Shown piece after piece: positions 25,007 to 34,053 of a DNA stretch of 64,000 bases. A program made the translations under genes and the position numbers. Source of the stretch: an uncultured Bacillaceae bacterium (GTDB taxonomy: Bacteria; Bacillota; Bacilli; Bacillales; Bacillaceae_L). Below the pieces are notes generated by a model. The model was not told the origin of the DNA, did no database searches, and saw only the letters and a program-made list of their open reading frames with translations. Every line of letters begins with the position of its first letter. Positions within the stretch are counted from its first letter, which is position 1. The stretch is taken from positions 744,001 to 808,000 of the forward strand of contig CANMHG010000001.1 in assembly GCA_947497585.1 (NCBI GenBank), written 5' to 3'.

Positions 25007-26009
25007 TTGATTCCCCCCTTTCGGAAGTAGCAGCCACAAATTTCAAGGCTTCTGATTGTTTCTTAGCTTTTCGTTTTCTATCACGCGAATGTGCAAGGAA
25101 TTTAGGCATTACAAGTGCTAAAATTACGATTGTTGCAGTAATTAGCTTCATGTCACCTGGCTCAAGGAAATCAACCCTTAAAGCAAGTGTTACCACAATT
25201 CGGTATATAATCGCTCCACCAATAACAGCTAATGTTGTTCTAGCAATTGTTTTCGTCCCAAATAACGCTTCACCGATAATAACAGATGCTAAACCAATGA
25301 TAATCATACCTATCCCCATACCAACATCCGCGAAGCCACCTTGCTGTGCAATTAGAGCTCCTGAAAAAGCAACCATGGCATTGGAGAGTCCAAGCCCTAA
25401 GATTACCATCATATTGGTGTTAGCTGAAAGACTTCGAATCATACGCTGATTATCACCCGTTGCACGGATGGCTAAGCCAATCTCTGTTTTTAAAAAACGG
25501 TCAATTAGGAATTTCAGTAAAAAGGTTACCACAATCATAAAGATCAAAATTCCCCATGTTCTTGGTAAACTATCACCCAATCCTACTAAGGTTAAAATCT
25601 GATTGAAAAATGCATCAATTCCTGTTTTTTCCCATGCTTCTCTAACCTGCGTAAACATCGTATCGGTATTCAACAGTGATACATTCGACTTGCCCATTAT
25701 TCTAAGATTAATAGAATAAAGAGCAATCATCATCAAAATACCGGAAAGAAGAGCATTGATTTTTCCTACCGTATGAATAATTCCAGTAATACAGCCGGCA
25801 ATAAAGCCTACAACTAATGCGAGCATTGTAGCTGTAAATGGATTAACACCACTTACAATTAACGTTGCTGCAACAGCTGCACCTGTTACAAAGCTTCCGT
25901 CAACTGTTAAATCTGGAAAGTCAAGCACACGAAAGGATAAGTAAACACCTATCGCCATAATCGCATAGATGATTCCTGATTCAAATGCTCCGAATATCGC
26001 TGTAAACAC
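24981..26009 (-). CDS. ABC transporter permease (TrpXYZ-type importer)
   Basis: The protein is a 342-residue membrane permease of the branched-chain amino acid/LivH type, with about eight to nine spans. It carries the conserved motif GLAIRATGDNQRMIRSLSAN, the cytoplasmic loop that contacts the ATPase. A basic C-terminal tail follows. It starts at GTG and lies between the lipoprotein and ATPase genes. The three together form one importer operon with an upstream promoter, an operator-like palindrome and a cre-like site. Confidence 0.9.
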   Translation of the reverse strand: MFTAIFGAFESGIIYAIMAIGVYLSFRVLDFPDLTVDGSFVTGAAVAATLIVSGVNPFTATMLALVVGFIAGCITGIIHTVGKINALLSGILMMIALYSINLRIMGKSNVSLLNTDTMFTQVREAWEKTGIDAFFNQILTLVGLGDSLPRTWGILIFMIVVTFLLKFLIDRFLKTEIGLAIRATGDNQRMIRSLSANTNMMVILGLGLSNAMVAFSGALIAQQGGFADVGMGIGMIIIGLASVIIGEALFGTKTIARTTLAVIGGAIIYRIVVTLALRVDFLEPGDMKLITATIVILALVMPKFLAHSRDRKRKAKKQSEALKFVAATSERGESNAAFKSDS

Positions 26010-26024
26010 TAAGAACCATCCTCT

Positions 26025-27014
26025 CTATTCTCCGTCAAAGAACTCCCCTAGTTTTTCCCATTCAGAATTCACTTCTAAGCCTTGTGCCTCTGCAGCTTTT
26101 GTATTAATCATAAGCTTCATGCTATCTGGTAATTCTACATTAATTTCTGAAGGTTTTTTCTCACCTTTTAAAATTTTCGCAGCCATTAAACCGGATTGGT
26201 AGCCTAGGTCAAAATAACTGAAACCACTTGCTGCTACTGCACCTTTTTTCATAGAATCTAATTCACCAACGAATAAAGGAAGTTTCTTTTCATTCGCAAC
26301 CGAAATAACAACATCTAAGGCAGAAACAACTGTATTGTCAGTAGGGATATAAATGGCATCAACGCGTCCAATTAATGATTCTGCCGCTTGTTTAACTTCA
26401 GCAGAAGTAGAAACAGAAACCTTAACGATGGAAGCACCATTTTTACCTGCTAACTCTTCTACTTGATCAACTTGAACAACTGAATTTTGTTCACCAGAGT
26501 TATAGATAACACCAATTGATTTAGCGCCAACTTCATTTGTAATAAAATTGATTGTATTTGCTGTAGCATCAGGGTGATTATCTGTTGTACCAGTAATATT
26601 TTCTCCAGGCTTATCAAAAGCCTCAACTAGCCCAGCTCCTACAGGGTCTGTTACTGAAGTGAAAATAATTGGAATCTCTCTTGTAGCATTTAATGCAGCT
26701 GTCGCACTTGGTGTAGCATTTGCGAAAATTAGGTCTACTTTATCACCTACAAAGTTGTTGGCAATTGTAGCTGTATTGTTCATATCAGCCTGTGCATTTT
26801 GGAAATCGTATGTAACATTTTCCCCTTCTTTAAAGCCTTGGTCTTCAAGTGCTTTCTTGAATCCTTCTGTTGCGGCGTCTAATGATGGATGCTCAGCAAA
26901 TTGAGTAAGACCAATCACATACTCGCCATCGCCTGATGATTGGCTACTACAGCCAGTCAATGCTAGCATTCCTGCTAGTAAAAGTGATGAAGCTACTTTC
27001 ATAGGTTTTTTCAT
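26025..27014 (-). CDS. ABC transporter substrate-binding lipoprotein (ABC_sub_bind family)
   Basis: A lipoprotein signal peptide ends in LALTGC (Cys22), followed by a Ser-rich linker. The ABC_sub_bind (PF04392-type) domain has IGLTQFAEHPSLDAATEGFKKAL, IFTSVTDPVGAGLV and VIYNSGEQNS, all typical of TrpX-like proteins. It should sit outside the membrane and deliver the ligand to the permease. Placement between phenylalanine, tyrosine and phenylacetate catabolic genes suggests phenylalanine or tyrosine as ligand. GAGGGGG precedes the ATG. Confidence 0.88.
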   Translation of the reverse strand: MKKPMKVASSLLLAGMLALTGCSSQSSGDGEYVIGLTQFAEHPSLDAATEGFKKALEDQGFKEGENVTYDFQNAQADMNNTATIANNFVGDKVDLIFANATPSATAALNATREIPIIFTSVTDPVGAGLVEAFDKPGENITGTTDNHPDATANTINFITNEVGAKSIGVIYNSGEQNSVVQVDQVEELAGKNGASIVKVSVSTSAEVKQAAESLIGRVDAIYIPTDNTVVSALDVVISVANEKKLPLFVGELDSMKKGAVAASGFSYFDLGYQSGLMAAKILKGEKKPSEINVELPDSMKLMINTKAAEAQGLEVNSEWEKLGEFFDGE

Positions 27015-27089
27015 GGTAATCCCCCTCGTTTATTTATTATTTTTTAAAAAACTTACTAATAGAGTTAAATTAGTAGGTTGGGAAACCTT

Positions 27090-27103
27090 TGTAACCGGTT
27101 ACA
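27090..27103. promoter_or_regulatory. CcpA cre-like site upstream of the importer operon
   Basis: TGTAACCGGTTACA fits the catabolite-responsive element consensus TGWNANCGNTNWCA at every fixed base and is fully palindromic. It lies downstream of the predicted promoter, where CcpA would block elongation. The fit is seen in the sequence; CcpA control is inference. Confidence 0.6.
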
Positions 27104-27131
27104 ATATATGATATTTACTATAGGCATCGTA

Positions 27132-27172
27132 AATATAACGTTATATTATCATTTTACTTGATTAATAGTCAA
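27132..27172 (-). promoter_or_regulatory. Importer promoter with palindromic operator
   Basis: On the minus strand TTGACT (27167-27172) and TAATAT (27143-27148) are 18 bases apart. A perfect 16-base palindrome with core ATAACGTTAT (27132-27147) overlaps the -10 box. The core is shared with the palindrome at the paaX promoter. Confidence 0.65.
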
Positions 27173-27265
27173 TAATATTCCAAAAATTTAATAAATTTCG
27201 ATAAATATATGCTAGATTCTGTTTTTTATGACAACCTCATCATAAAAATAACATTAGTATATAAA

Positions 27266-27393
27266 ATAAATGGGAGTAAAAACTACTCGCTTTCCGCGGG
27301 CGGTCCGGGAGCCTCCTCGGCGCTCTGCGCCTGCGGGGTCTCCCGATGACGCTTTCATCCCGCAGGAGTCTCGTAGTTTTTACTCCCATTTAT
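27266..27393. repeat. Dispersed GC-rich structured element, copy 2
   Basis: The outer arms (27266-27286 and 27373-27393) are a perfect 21-bp inverted repeat whose sequence is not found in the other copies. Inside are GCGGG/CCCGC, GGGAG (27307-27311)/CTCCC (27340-27344) and GGCGC/GCGCC with a three-base loop. It stands between the importer promoter and the terminator of the NMO/FabK-like gene. Confidence 0.88.
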
Positions 27394-27446
27394 ACTAAAG
27401 TTTTTTGACGTCACCTTTTTGCCAACCATAGTTAAAAAAATAAAAA

Positions 27447-27474
27447 CACACCGTTAACTAATTTTAACAGTGTG
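27447..27474 (-). terminator. Terminator of the NMO/FabK-like gene
   Basis: CACACCGTTAA and TTAACAGTGTG pair with one mismatch. On the minus strand the stem is followed by TTTTTATTTTTTT. Confidence 0.8.
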
Positions 27475-27483
27475 CATTTTATA

Positions 27484-28440
27484 TTATAGATAACTATGAA
27501 CTTTTGTAATTTGTTCTTTTGCTTCTTTCATCATGCGGTTTATTAGTTCTTGGACGGTTGGGATGTCTGATACGAGGCCTGATATTTGGCCTCCGTTCAT
27601 GAATCCTTGGTCGCCTTTTCCTTGTAGGGCACCGATTTTGTGGTAGTCTTCTGTTGTAAGTTGATTAAATTCGTCTAATGATATTCCTTTAGTTTCGTGG
27701 TCTAGTAGTGTTTGTGCATAACCGGTTTTGAGAACTCTGCGTATTTTACCGACGGACCTTCCCACAATTACTGTTCCGTCGTCCTGTGCAAGAAGTAACT
27801 GTTTTTTGTATTCTTCATGAAATGGTGCTTCTGCAGTGGCTATGAATCTAGTTCCCATTTGGATACCACTTGCTCCGAGAACGAGCATGGCAGCTAATCC
27901 TTTACCATCTCCGATTCCTCCTGCAGCGACAACTGGAATGTTCACTTTGCTTACGATTTGTGGGATCAGCGTAAGAGTGGTAGTTTCAAGATTTGAATTG
28001 ATTCCTGCAGCCTCATATCCTTCAGCTACAAGGACATCCGCACCAGCCTCTTCTGCTTTTCTAGCTTGCTTAACAGAAGCTACCACCGTAATGACCTTAA
28101 CACCATGCTCCTTTAGCTTCGGAATAAACGGAGCAGGATTGCCTGCAGAAAGTGAAACGACTTTTACATTATGCTTGATCACTAACTTAAGAACTTCTTT
28201 TACATTAGGGGATACACTTATGGCCACATTAACTGAAAATGGTTTATCTGTTCTGTCTTTTGTGTCCATGATAATTTGTTCGACTTCTTCTGGGCTCATC
28301 GTTCCTGCCCCAATTGTACCTAAACCACCAGCATTAGATACAGCAGACGTTAATATTGCATTACTGATATTCCCCATTCCACCTTGTAGAATTGGGTAAT
28401 CTATCTCTAAAATACTCGTTAACACATTCACCCTTTTCAC
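27484..28440 (-). CDS. Nitronate monooxygenase / FabK-like FMN oxidoreductase
   Basis: A TIM-barrel NMO/FabK fold is shown by YPILQGGMGNISNA, SVNVAIS, GYEAAGINSN, VVAAGGIGDGKGLAAMLVLGASGIQMGTRF. The 318-residue length is typical. FabK-type members are enoyl-ACP reductases and others oxidise nitronates; the sequence does not decide. The start is uncertain: three in-frame GTG codons lie near GAGGGG, and one of the later ones (about 28431) has better spacing. It stands downstream of paaX, with terminators on both sides. Confidence 0.8.
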   Translation of the reverse strand: MKRVNVLTSILEIDYPILQGGMGNISNAILTSAVSNAGGLGTIGAGTMSPEEVEQIIMDTKDRTDKPFSVNVAISVSPNVKEVLKLVIKHNVKVVSLSAGNPAPFIPKLKEHGVKVITVVASVKQARKAEEAGADVLVAEGYEAAGINSNLETTTLTLIPQIVSKVNIPVVAAGGIGDGKGLAAMLVLGASGIQMGTRFIATAEAPFHEEYKKQLLLAQDDGTVIVGRSVGKIRRVLKTGYAQTLLDHETKGISLDEFNQLTTEDYHKIGALQGKGDQGFMNGGQISGLVSDIPTVQELINRMMKEAKEQITKVHSYL

Positions 28441-28487
28441 CCCTCGTTAAAATAATGTTATAGTAATTCCAATACTTATGTAAAGAA

Positions 28488-28510
28488 ATAGCCATCATAA
28501 TGATGACTAT
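28488..28510 (-). terminator. Terminator of paaX
   Basis: ATAGCCATCAT and ATGATGACTAT form a stem with one mismatch, directly after the paaX stop codon. A short T-rich tail follows on the minus strand. Confidence 0.6.
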
Positions 28511-28511
28511 C

Positions 28512-29387
28512 TTACTCTATGATATATGGATGATCCATCGCATTATAATCGTGATCTTTATCTTTTATTTCGTTACCATCTTTAAACACACTTTCAAAAA
28601 ATCTAGATGCAGGCTTTGCCAGCTCTTTGTAATACTCTCCGAATAATGACGCAGCATGGTTACCTAACCACTGACTAGGTAATAGCTCTTCTGGTAATCC
28701 TGGATCTACGAAAAGGAATTTTCGATACTCATGGACTAGCTTTGTCCGTTCAACAAAGCATTCTGCGTCTGTCATATTTCCTTTGGCAATCTTATTTTTA
28801 TCAATGATATACTTTTGGCTATATTCCGTGATGAATTCTTGATATTTAGCATTTATATCCTGCAAATCCCAACTCTTCTCGACGAGTCTTAGGTTTTCAT
28901 GTGGACCACTATATTCGGCAATAAAGAAATCAACGTAAGCGGAGATTTCATATTTATCAATTAAATCGTACACTTGCTTTTCAAGGTTATTTGCTGAAAT
29001 CCAACAGCTATTTGACATCGTTCCAAAACCGCTCCAAACTAACTCTTTTCTTAGTTCGTCTCTTACATTGCGAATTTCCTCTGGAATGGTATACATAAGC
29101 ATTCTCCATTTTCCATCCCATTCTTCTGGCTTCAATTTAAATATCCTTTTGGCAGCTTCTTCAATCCTCTTTTGCCCACGTGGAGTTAACGAGTAATAGC
29201 TCTTATTGCCAATCTTATCTGCTTGAACCCACCCCTGTTTATTCATTCTCGAAATGGCAGCTCTTACAGATTGGTCATTGTGGCCAAATTCATTCAAAAG
29301 TCTAATCAAACTACCGATCCAAATTTTACTTCCATAATGCGAAATATAATCTCCATATAATGTAAAAATCATTGATCTAGTATTCAC
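28512..29387 (-). CDS. paaX: PaaX family transcriptional regulator
   Basis: The N-terminal winged helix of PaaX is recognisable: YGDYISHYGSKIWIGSLIRLL, then QSVRAAISRMNKQGWV and SYYSLTPRG. The central PaaX domain has WRMLMYTIPEEIRNVRDELRKEL, and the C-terminal domain has the VHEYRKFLFVDPGLPEELLPSQWLG motif. PaaX proteins repress phenylacetate genes and are relieved by phenylacetyl-CoA. It starts at GTG. A palindrome at its own promoter suggests autoregulation, and similar sequences lie at the paaA, pdh and importer promoters. Confidence 0.93.
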   Translation of the reverse strand: MNTRSMIFTLYGDYISHYGSKIWIGSLIRLLNEFGHNDQSVRAAISRMNKQGWVQADKIGNKSYYSLTPRGQKRIEEAAKRIFKLKPEEWDGKWRMLMYTIPEEIRNVRDELRKELVWSGFGTMSNSCWISANNLEKQVYDLIDKYEISAYVDFFIAEYSGPHENLRLVEKSWDLQDINAKYQEFITEYSQKYIIDKNKIAKGNMTDAECFVERTKLVHEYRKFLFVDPGLPEELLPSQWLGNHAASLFGEYYKELAKPASRFFESVFKDGNEIKDKDHDYNAMDHPYIIE

Positions 29388-29428
29388 TTTAGCTTCATCC
29401 TCACTTCAATTTCCACGTATTACGCAAA

Positions 29429-29473
29429 AATAACGTTATTCGTATATTCTACTAGATTATGCTTTACATGCAA
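29429..29473 (-). promoter_or_regulatory. paaX promoter and operator
   Basis: On the minus strand TTGCAT (29468-29473) and TAGAAT (29446-29451) are 16 bases apart. The palindrome AATAACGTTATT (29429-29440) lies just downstream of the -10, near the expected start of transcription. Confidence 0.55.
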
Positions 29474-29501
29474 AATTATTTTTTTGAAATAATGAAAAAA
29501 A

Positions 29502-29528
29502 TCCATAGAGAGATGGAATCTCTATGGA
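29502..29528 (-). terminator. Terminator at the end of the paa operon (after paaJ)
   Basis: TCCATAGAGA and TCTCTATGGA form a perfect ten-base stem with a seven-base loop, followed by seven T on the minus strand. Confidence 0.9.
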
Positions 29529-29573
29529 CTAAAATAAAATTATAAACTCCCCAAAGATCCAAATCACAGCTCT

Positions 29574-30785
29574 CTACTTCTTAGAATCTATGTTTTTAAC
29601 AATCGTTGCAATACCTTGACCTACACCAACACACATTGTAGCAAGTCCGTAGGTACTAGACCTTCTCTTCATTTCATAAAGTAAGGTTGTTAGAATACGA
29701 GCTCCACTTGCTCCTAATGGATGTCCAAAGGCAATCGCGCCACCGTTCACATTCACCTTTTCTGCATCTAATTCTAGATCTTTCATACAAGCAAGTGATT
29801 GGGAAGCAAATGCCTCGTTCAGCTCAATCAAATCAAGATCACTTGTTGATAAGCCTGCTCGTTCAAGAGCCTTGCGAGTCGCAAAAATAGGCCCAATACC
29901 CATAATGGAAGGTTCTAGCCCAGCAGTCGCAGATACAACGTAGGAAGCTAGTGGCTTAAGGCCCAGTTCCTTTGCTTTGTCAGCACTCATTAATAGTAGA
30001 GCTGATGCACCGTCATTTACACCAGAGGCATTCCCTGCGGTTACTGTACCATCCTTAAATAAAGGCTTTAGTTTTGCTAGGGTTTCAACAGTGGTTTCAG
30101 GGCGTGGATGTTCATCCATCTGAACTACAACTTCATTGCCTTTACGATCTTTATAAGAGACTGGAACAATTTCATCATTTAATCGACCAGATTGCATTGC
30201 AGCTCGAGCTTTAAGCTGACTTTGGTAAGCAAAATTATCTTGTTCTGCTCTAGAGAGATTATATTTTTTTGCGACATTTTCAGCGGTTTCGGGCATACTA
30301 TCCGTTCCATACATTTCAGCTAGTTGGTTGTTAATAAACCGCCAACCAATCGTTGTATCGAACATTTCCATATTGCCTCTTGGAAATTCTTTCGTCGGCT
30401 TCGCCATAACAAATGGAGCACGAGTCATACTTTCGGTTCCACCAGCAATAAAAATATCACCCTCACCCACAGCAATTGCTCTTGCAGCATAATTGACTGA
30501 ATCTAAACCTGAACCACACAAACGGTTAATGGTCGTTGCAGCTACTTCAACTGGCAAACCCGCAAGTAAAGCTGACATTCTCGCTACATTTCGGTTATCT
30601 TCACCAGCTTGATTTGCATTTCCGAACACAACTTCCTCAATTTCACGCGGGTCGACTTGAGGATTACGTTCAACTAGCGCATTTATTACAACCGCACCTA
30701 AATCGTCTGGTCGTATATTTTTTAAAGATCCATTATAGCGCCCAATAGGTGTTCGCACGGCATCAACAATGACGACTTCCTTCAT
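29574..30785 (-). CDS. paaJ: Thiolase, PaaJ-like 3-oxoadipyl-CoA/3-oxo-5,6-dehydrosuberyl-CoA thiolase
   Basis: This is a 403-residue thiolase. It has [15 protein letters not shown], the acyl-accepting Cys in [21 protein letters not shown], the NEAFASQS motif and the C-terminal CVGVGQG with the second catalytic Cys. In this operon it should cleave the last intermediates of the phenylacetyl-CoA pathway to acetyl-CoA and succinyl-CoA. It follows paaH directly and is followed by a strong terminator. As a single protein it could also act in general beta-oxidation. Confidence 0.9.
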   Translation of the reverse strand: MKEVVIVDAVRTPIGRYNGSLKNIRPDDLGAVVINALVERNPQVDPREIEEVVFGNANQAGEDNRNVARMSALLAGLPVEVAATTINRLCGSGLDSVNYAARAIAVGEGDIFIAGGTESMTRAPFVMAKPTKEFPRGNMEMFDTTIGWRFINNQLAEMYGTDSMPETAENVAKKYNLSRAEQDNFAYQSQLKARAAMQSGRLNDEIVPVSYKDRKGNEVVVQMDEHPRPETTVETLAKLKPLFKDGTVTAGNASGVNDGASALLLMSADKAKELGLKPLASYVVSATAGLEPSIMGIGPIFATRKALERAGLSTSDLDLIELNEAFASQSLACMKDLELDAEKVNVNGGAIAFGHPLGASGARILTTLLYEMKRRSSTYGLATMCVGVGQGIATIVKNIDSKK

Positions 30786-31652
30786 TTATATTTTCACTCC
30801 CTTACTTGAATAGTCAAAGACACCGCGACCTGTTTTTCGACCAAGTCTACCTGCTTTAACATATTGCTCTAAGAGTGGTGCAGGACGGTACTTTTCTCCA
30901 AGCTTTTCATGAAGATATTTCAGGTTATTTAGTCTAGTATCCAAGCCAACAAGGTCTCCTAGCTCAAATGGCCCCATAGGATAATTTAAGCCTAGCTTAA
31001 TCGCTTTATCGATTTCTTCTGCTGTACCAACACCTTCTTGAAGCATGTAAAATGCCTCATTCCCAACTAAGGCACTTATTCTACTTGTAACAAAACCAGG
31101 AAACTCATTTACAACAACCGTTTCCTTGCCCATTTCTTCTGCAACTTGTCTAATTACATTAGCTGTTTCATCATTCGTTTCAAGTCCACGTACGATTTCA
31201 ACAAGAGGCATTTTATGTACTGGATTAAAAAAGTGCATGGCAATCACTTTTTCAGGACGTTTCGTAAAAGATCCTATTTCAGTTGGACTCATAGTCGATG
31301 TATTTGTAGCAAAATAACAGTGTTCAGGTGCATGTTGGTCAATAACTTCAAAAATGGTCTTCTTAATTTCAATTTTTTCAGGTACAGCTTCAATGACAAG
31401 GTCTGCATTAGCTACGTGTTGTGCAAGGAAGTTTGAATAGGATAAGCGCCCTTTAGCAGCTTCCATTTGTTCGACAGTTATCTTTCCACGTGCTAAACCT
31501 TTATCAAAAATACTAGTAATCTCGTTTTCTGCTGCTTTTAGCTGTTTTTCTTCAATATCAATTAAAGTAGTGTTAAAGCCTCCGACAGCACTAACATAGG
31601 CAATGCCACGGCCCATGACACCAGAGCCAATAACTACGATTGTTTTAACCAT
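30786..31652 (-). CDS. paaH: 3-Hydroxyacyl-CoA dehydrogenase, PaaH-like
   Basis: The N-terminal Rossmann motif VIGSGVMGRGIAYVSAVGG and the catalytic region NTSTMSPTEIGSFTKRPEKVIAMHFFNPVHKMPLVE in sequence mark the 3-hydroxybutyryl-CoA dehydrogenase family. NEFPGFVTSRI and the C-terminal domain GPFELGDLVGLD are further matches. At 288 residues it is the short form. In the paa set it oxidises 3-hydroxyadipyl-CoA with NAD. AAGGAGG precedes the ATG. A perfect hairpin separates it from the aldehyde dehydrogenase gene upstream. Confidence 0.92.
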   Translation of the reverse strand: MVKTIVVIGSGVMGRGIAYVSAVGGFNTTLIDIEEKQLKAAENEITSIFDKGLARGKITVEQMEAAKGRLSYSNFLAQHVANADLVIEAVPEKIEIKKTIFEVIDQHAPEHCYFATNTSTMSPTEIGSFTKRPEKVIAMHFFNPVHKMPLVEIVRGLETNDETANVIRQVAEEMGKETVVVNEFPGFVTSRISALVGNEAFYMLQEGVGTAEEIDKAIKLGLNYPMGPFELGDLVGLDTRLNNLKYLHEKLGEKYRPAPLLEQYVKAGRLGRKTGRGVFDYSSKGVKI

Positions 31653-31680
31653 TCTATTAACCTCCTTTGTTGAAGTAAAA

Positions 31681-31713
31681 CGAGGTTGACTAGGTATTAC
31701 TTTGTCAACCTCG
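31681..31713. terminator. Hairpin inside the paa operon, between the aldehyde dehydrogenase gene and paaH
   Basis: CGAGGTTGAC (31681-31690) and GTCAACCTCG (31704-31713) are perfect inverted repeats with a 13-base loop, followed by a T-stretch on either strand. It may reduce transcription of paaH-paaJ, or protect the upstream mRNA end. Confidence 0.65.
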
Positions 31714-31724
31714 CGTTTTTTAAA

Positions 31725-33242
31725 CTAGATGCCGAATGGATTTAATGGACGGCTACCATAGTAGGAAATGAGACTCTTTGTTTCTGTATATAAATCTAGT
31801 GTTTCTATACATAACTCACGTCCAAAACCTGATTGCTTATAACCACCAAATGGTGTACCTGGGAATGCAGAGAATGGGCAGTTAATCATGACGATTCCTG
31901 CTTCAATTTGTTTTCCAACTCTTGTCGCACGACCATAATCTTTTGTCCAAATCGCTGAACCTAAGCCGTATTTACTATCATTTGCTAGTTTTACAGCTTC
32001 TTTTTCATCAGAGAACTTCATAACAACTACTACTGGACCAAAAATTTCCTCTTGAACGGATTTCATCTCGTGATTCACATTTGTAATAATAGTAGGCTCA
32101 TACCAGAAGCCGTTTTCATAACCTTCTACTTGTGCTTCTTTACCACCAGCAACAACTGTTGCACCATCTGCAATTGCAGATTGAACATAACCGTCAATTA
32201 CTTCAAGCTGGCCACGATTGATAATCGCACCGACATGAGTTTCTTTTTCAAATGGATTGCCTAGCTTTAATTTCTTTGTTTTTTCAACGAACTTTTCCAT
32301 GAATTCATCGTATACGTTCTCATGAACATATAATCTTGAGCGTGCTTCACAAGACTGTCCAGTATTATAGAAAATACCGAATAATGAGCCGTCTACTGCA
32401 GCATCGATATCAGCATCTTCAAATACGATACTCGGAGATTTACCACCTAGCTCAAGCGTCACACGTTTTAATGTTTGTGAAGCTTTTGCCATGATGTCTT
32501 TTCCAATTTCAGTTGAACCTGTAAAGGCAACTTTATCTACATTCTCATGTTCTACTAAATAGTTTCCTACTTCTGCACCTGCACCTGGAATCACGTTTAC
32601 AACTCCAGCAGGTACACCTGCCTCAATGCAGATTTCCCCAAGAACTATAGCTGTTAGTGGAGTTAAGCTAGCAGGTTTAACGACGATTGAGCATCCTGCA
32701 GCAATCGCTGGCGCTACTTTCCAAGCAGCCATCATTAATGGATAATTCCATGGAATGATTTGCGCACATACACCTACAGGCTCTTTTTCAGTAATATTTT
32801 GGAATGCTCCTGGCATTGTATTAACTGCCCCGCGATGAGCAACGATTGCACCCGCATAAAATTCAAAGTCTTCAATGGCTTGCATAACTTGACCTTGAGC
32901 TGCAGCTAAAGATTTACCAGTATCTAAAATCTCTAACTCTACTAATTCATTAAAACGAGATCTCATAATCCCAGCAATTTTATTTAACGTGCGTTGACGT
33001 TTGTTAACTGGGAAGTGTCTCCATTTACCATGATCAAAGGCATTTCTTGCAGCCTCAACAGCACGCTGTGCATCTTCAATAGAAGCTTTCGAAACAGTCG
33101 CAACTGCTTCACCTGTTGCAGGGTTATAAGTTGTAAACGTTTCACCAGAAGCGCTCTCTGCACGTTCACCATTAATGATTAATGAATAATGCGATCGTTT
33201 CATTTCTAACTGCTCTAGTTTTTGTTCTTTTACTGTAGACAA
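31725..33242 (-). CDS. Aldehyde dehydrogenase, possible stand-alone PaaZ-type semialdehyde dehydrogenase
   Basis: This is an ALDH superfamily enzyme: IIPWNYPLMMAAWKVAPAIAAG, GSTEIGKDIM, ELGGKSPSIVFEDAD (catalytic Glu) and NTGQSCEARSRLY (catalytic Cys). I start at a TTG nine bases after AAGGAG, immediately after the paaG-like stop, which gives 505 residues. Longer readings run into the upstream gene. It looks like the betaine/phenylacetaldehyde dehydrogenase type. In a paa operon it could oxidise the ring-opened semialdehyde that PaaZ handles elsewhere. The MaoC-type hydrolase domain of PaaZ is absent. Confidence 0.85.
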   Translation of the reverse strand: MSTVKEQKLEQLEMKRSHYSLIINGERAESASGETFTTYNPATGEAVATVSKASIEDAQRAVEAARNAFDHGKWRHFPVNKRQRTLNKIAGIMRSRFNELVELEILDTGKSLAAAQGQVMQAIEDFEFYAGAIVAHRGAVNTMPGAFQNITEKEPVGVCAQIIPWNYPLMMAAWKVAPAIAAGCSIVVKPASLTPLTAIVLGEICIEAGVPAGVVNVIPGAGAEVGNYLVEHENVDKVAFTGSTEIGKDIMAKASQTLKRVTLELGGKSPSIVFEDADIDAAVDGSLFGIFYNTGQSCEARSRLYVHENVYDEFMEKFVEKTKKLKLGNPFEKETHVGAIINRGQLEVIDGYVQSAIADGATVVAGGKEAQVEGYENGFWYEPTIITNVNHEMKSVQEEIFGPVVVVMKFSDEKEAVKLANDSKYGLGSAIWTKDYGRATRVGKQIEAGIVMINCPFSAFPGTPFGGYKQSGFGRELCIETLDLYTETKSLISYYGSRPLNPFGI

Positions 33243-33264
33243 AGCATCCAACTCCTTCTTTTTA

Positions 33265-34038
33265 TTAGTTTCCTTTAAAGACAGGCTTTCTTTTTTCCAT
33301 AAAAGCATGTATTCCCTCTTTATGATCATTGCTTAAACCAGCGATTCGTTGACCTTCTGCATCTTTTTCTAAGAAATCAGGAAGACCTAAATGCCAGCTA
33401 GCATTTAAGTTTCGTTTTATTAACCCAACTGCTTTTGTAGGCATAGCTGCAAGTCGACTTGCAAACTCTTCTACGCCAGTTTCCCATTCATCTGATGGAA
33501 TCACCTTTGTAACAAGCCCTATGTTCAGAGCTTCCTCAGCTTTGATTTTTTCACCAAAGACAGCAAGCTCCAGTGCTTTAGCATGACCGACAATACGCGG
33601 TAAATAGTAGAGGTTCCCTGCGTCAGGAATTAACCCAACATGGATAAAGGCTTGAACAAGACTCGCTTTATCAGAAGCAATTCGAAAGTCACAAGCGAGT
33701 GCTAGACTCATTCCAGCCCCTGCTGCTACCCCATTTAAAGCAGCAACAATTGGTTTTTCACATTTATCTAGCTCAAGTAGCATCGGGTTATATCTCTTAC
33801 GTAATACCTCACCATGGTCCATGTCGTCATTTACTCCACCCAGGTCTTCACCTGAACAAAATGCACGACCTTCACCAGTAATCACAATCGTACGTACTTC
33901 TTGGTCATTTGATGCAAGCTTTAGTGCTTTTTGGACCTCTTTATTCAGTTGCTCTGTAAAAGCATTTAATTTATCAGGCCTTGAAAGGGTTAACCAGGCA
34001 ATGTGGTTTCTCACCTCATACTTAATTGTTTCAAACAT
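33265..34038 (-). CDS. paaG: Enoyl-CoA hydratase/isomerase, PaaG-like
   Basis: The crotonase fold is clear: NAFTEQLNKEV, the oxyanion segment GRAFCSGEDLGG, AALNGVAAGAGMSLALACDF and IGLIPDAGNLYYLPRIVG. The DAG at the second catalytic region is typical of PaaG-type isomerases. PaaG converts the ring epoxide to oxepin-CoA and later isomerises a double bond. The paralogue directly upstream is more PaaF-like. The assignment between the two is by resemblance only. GGGAGG precedes the start. Confidence 0.83.
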   Translation of the reverse strand: MFETIKYEVRNHIAWLTLSRPDKLNAFTEQLNKEVQKALKLASNDQEVRTIVITGEGRAFCSGEDLGGVNDDMDHGEVLRKRYNPMLLELDKCEKPIVAALNGVAAGAGMSLALACDFRIASDKASLVQAFIHVGLIPDAGNLYYLPRIVGHAKALELAVFGEKIKAEEALNIGLVTKVIPSDEWETGVEEFASRLAAMPTKAVGLIKRNLNASWHLGLPDFLEKDAEGQRIAGLSNDHKEGIHAFMEKRKPVFKGN

Positions 34039-34053
34039 CCTATGTACCTCCCT

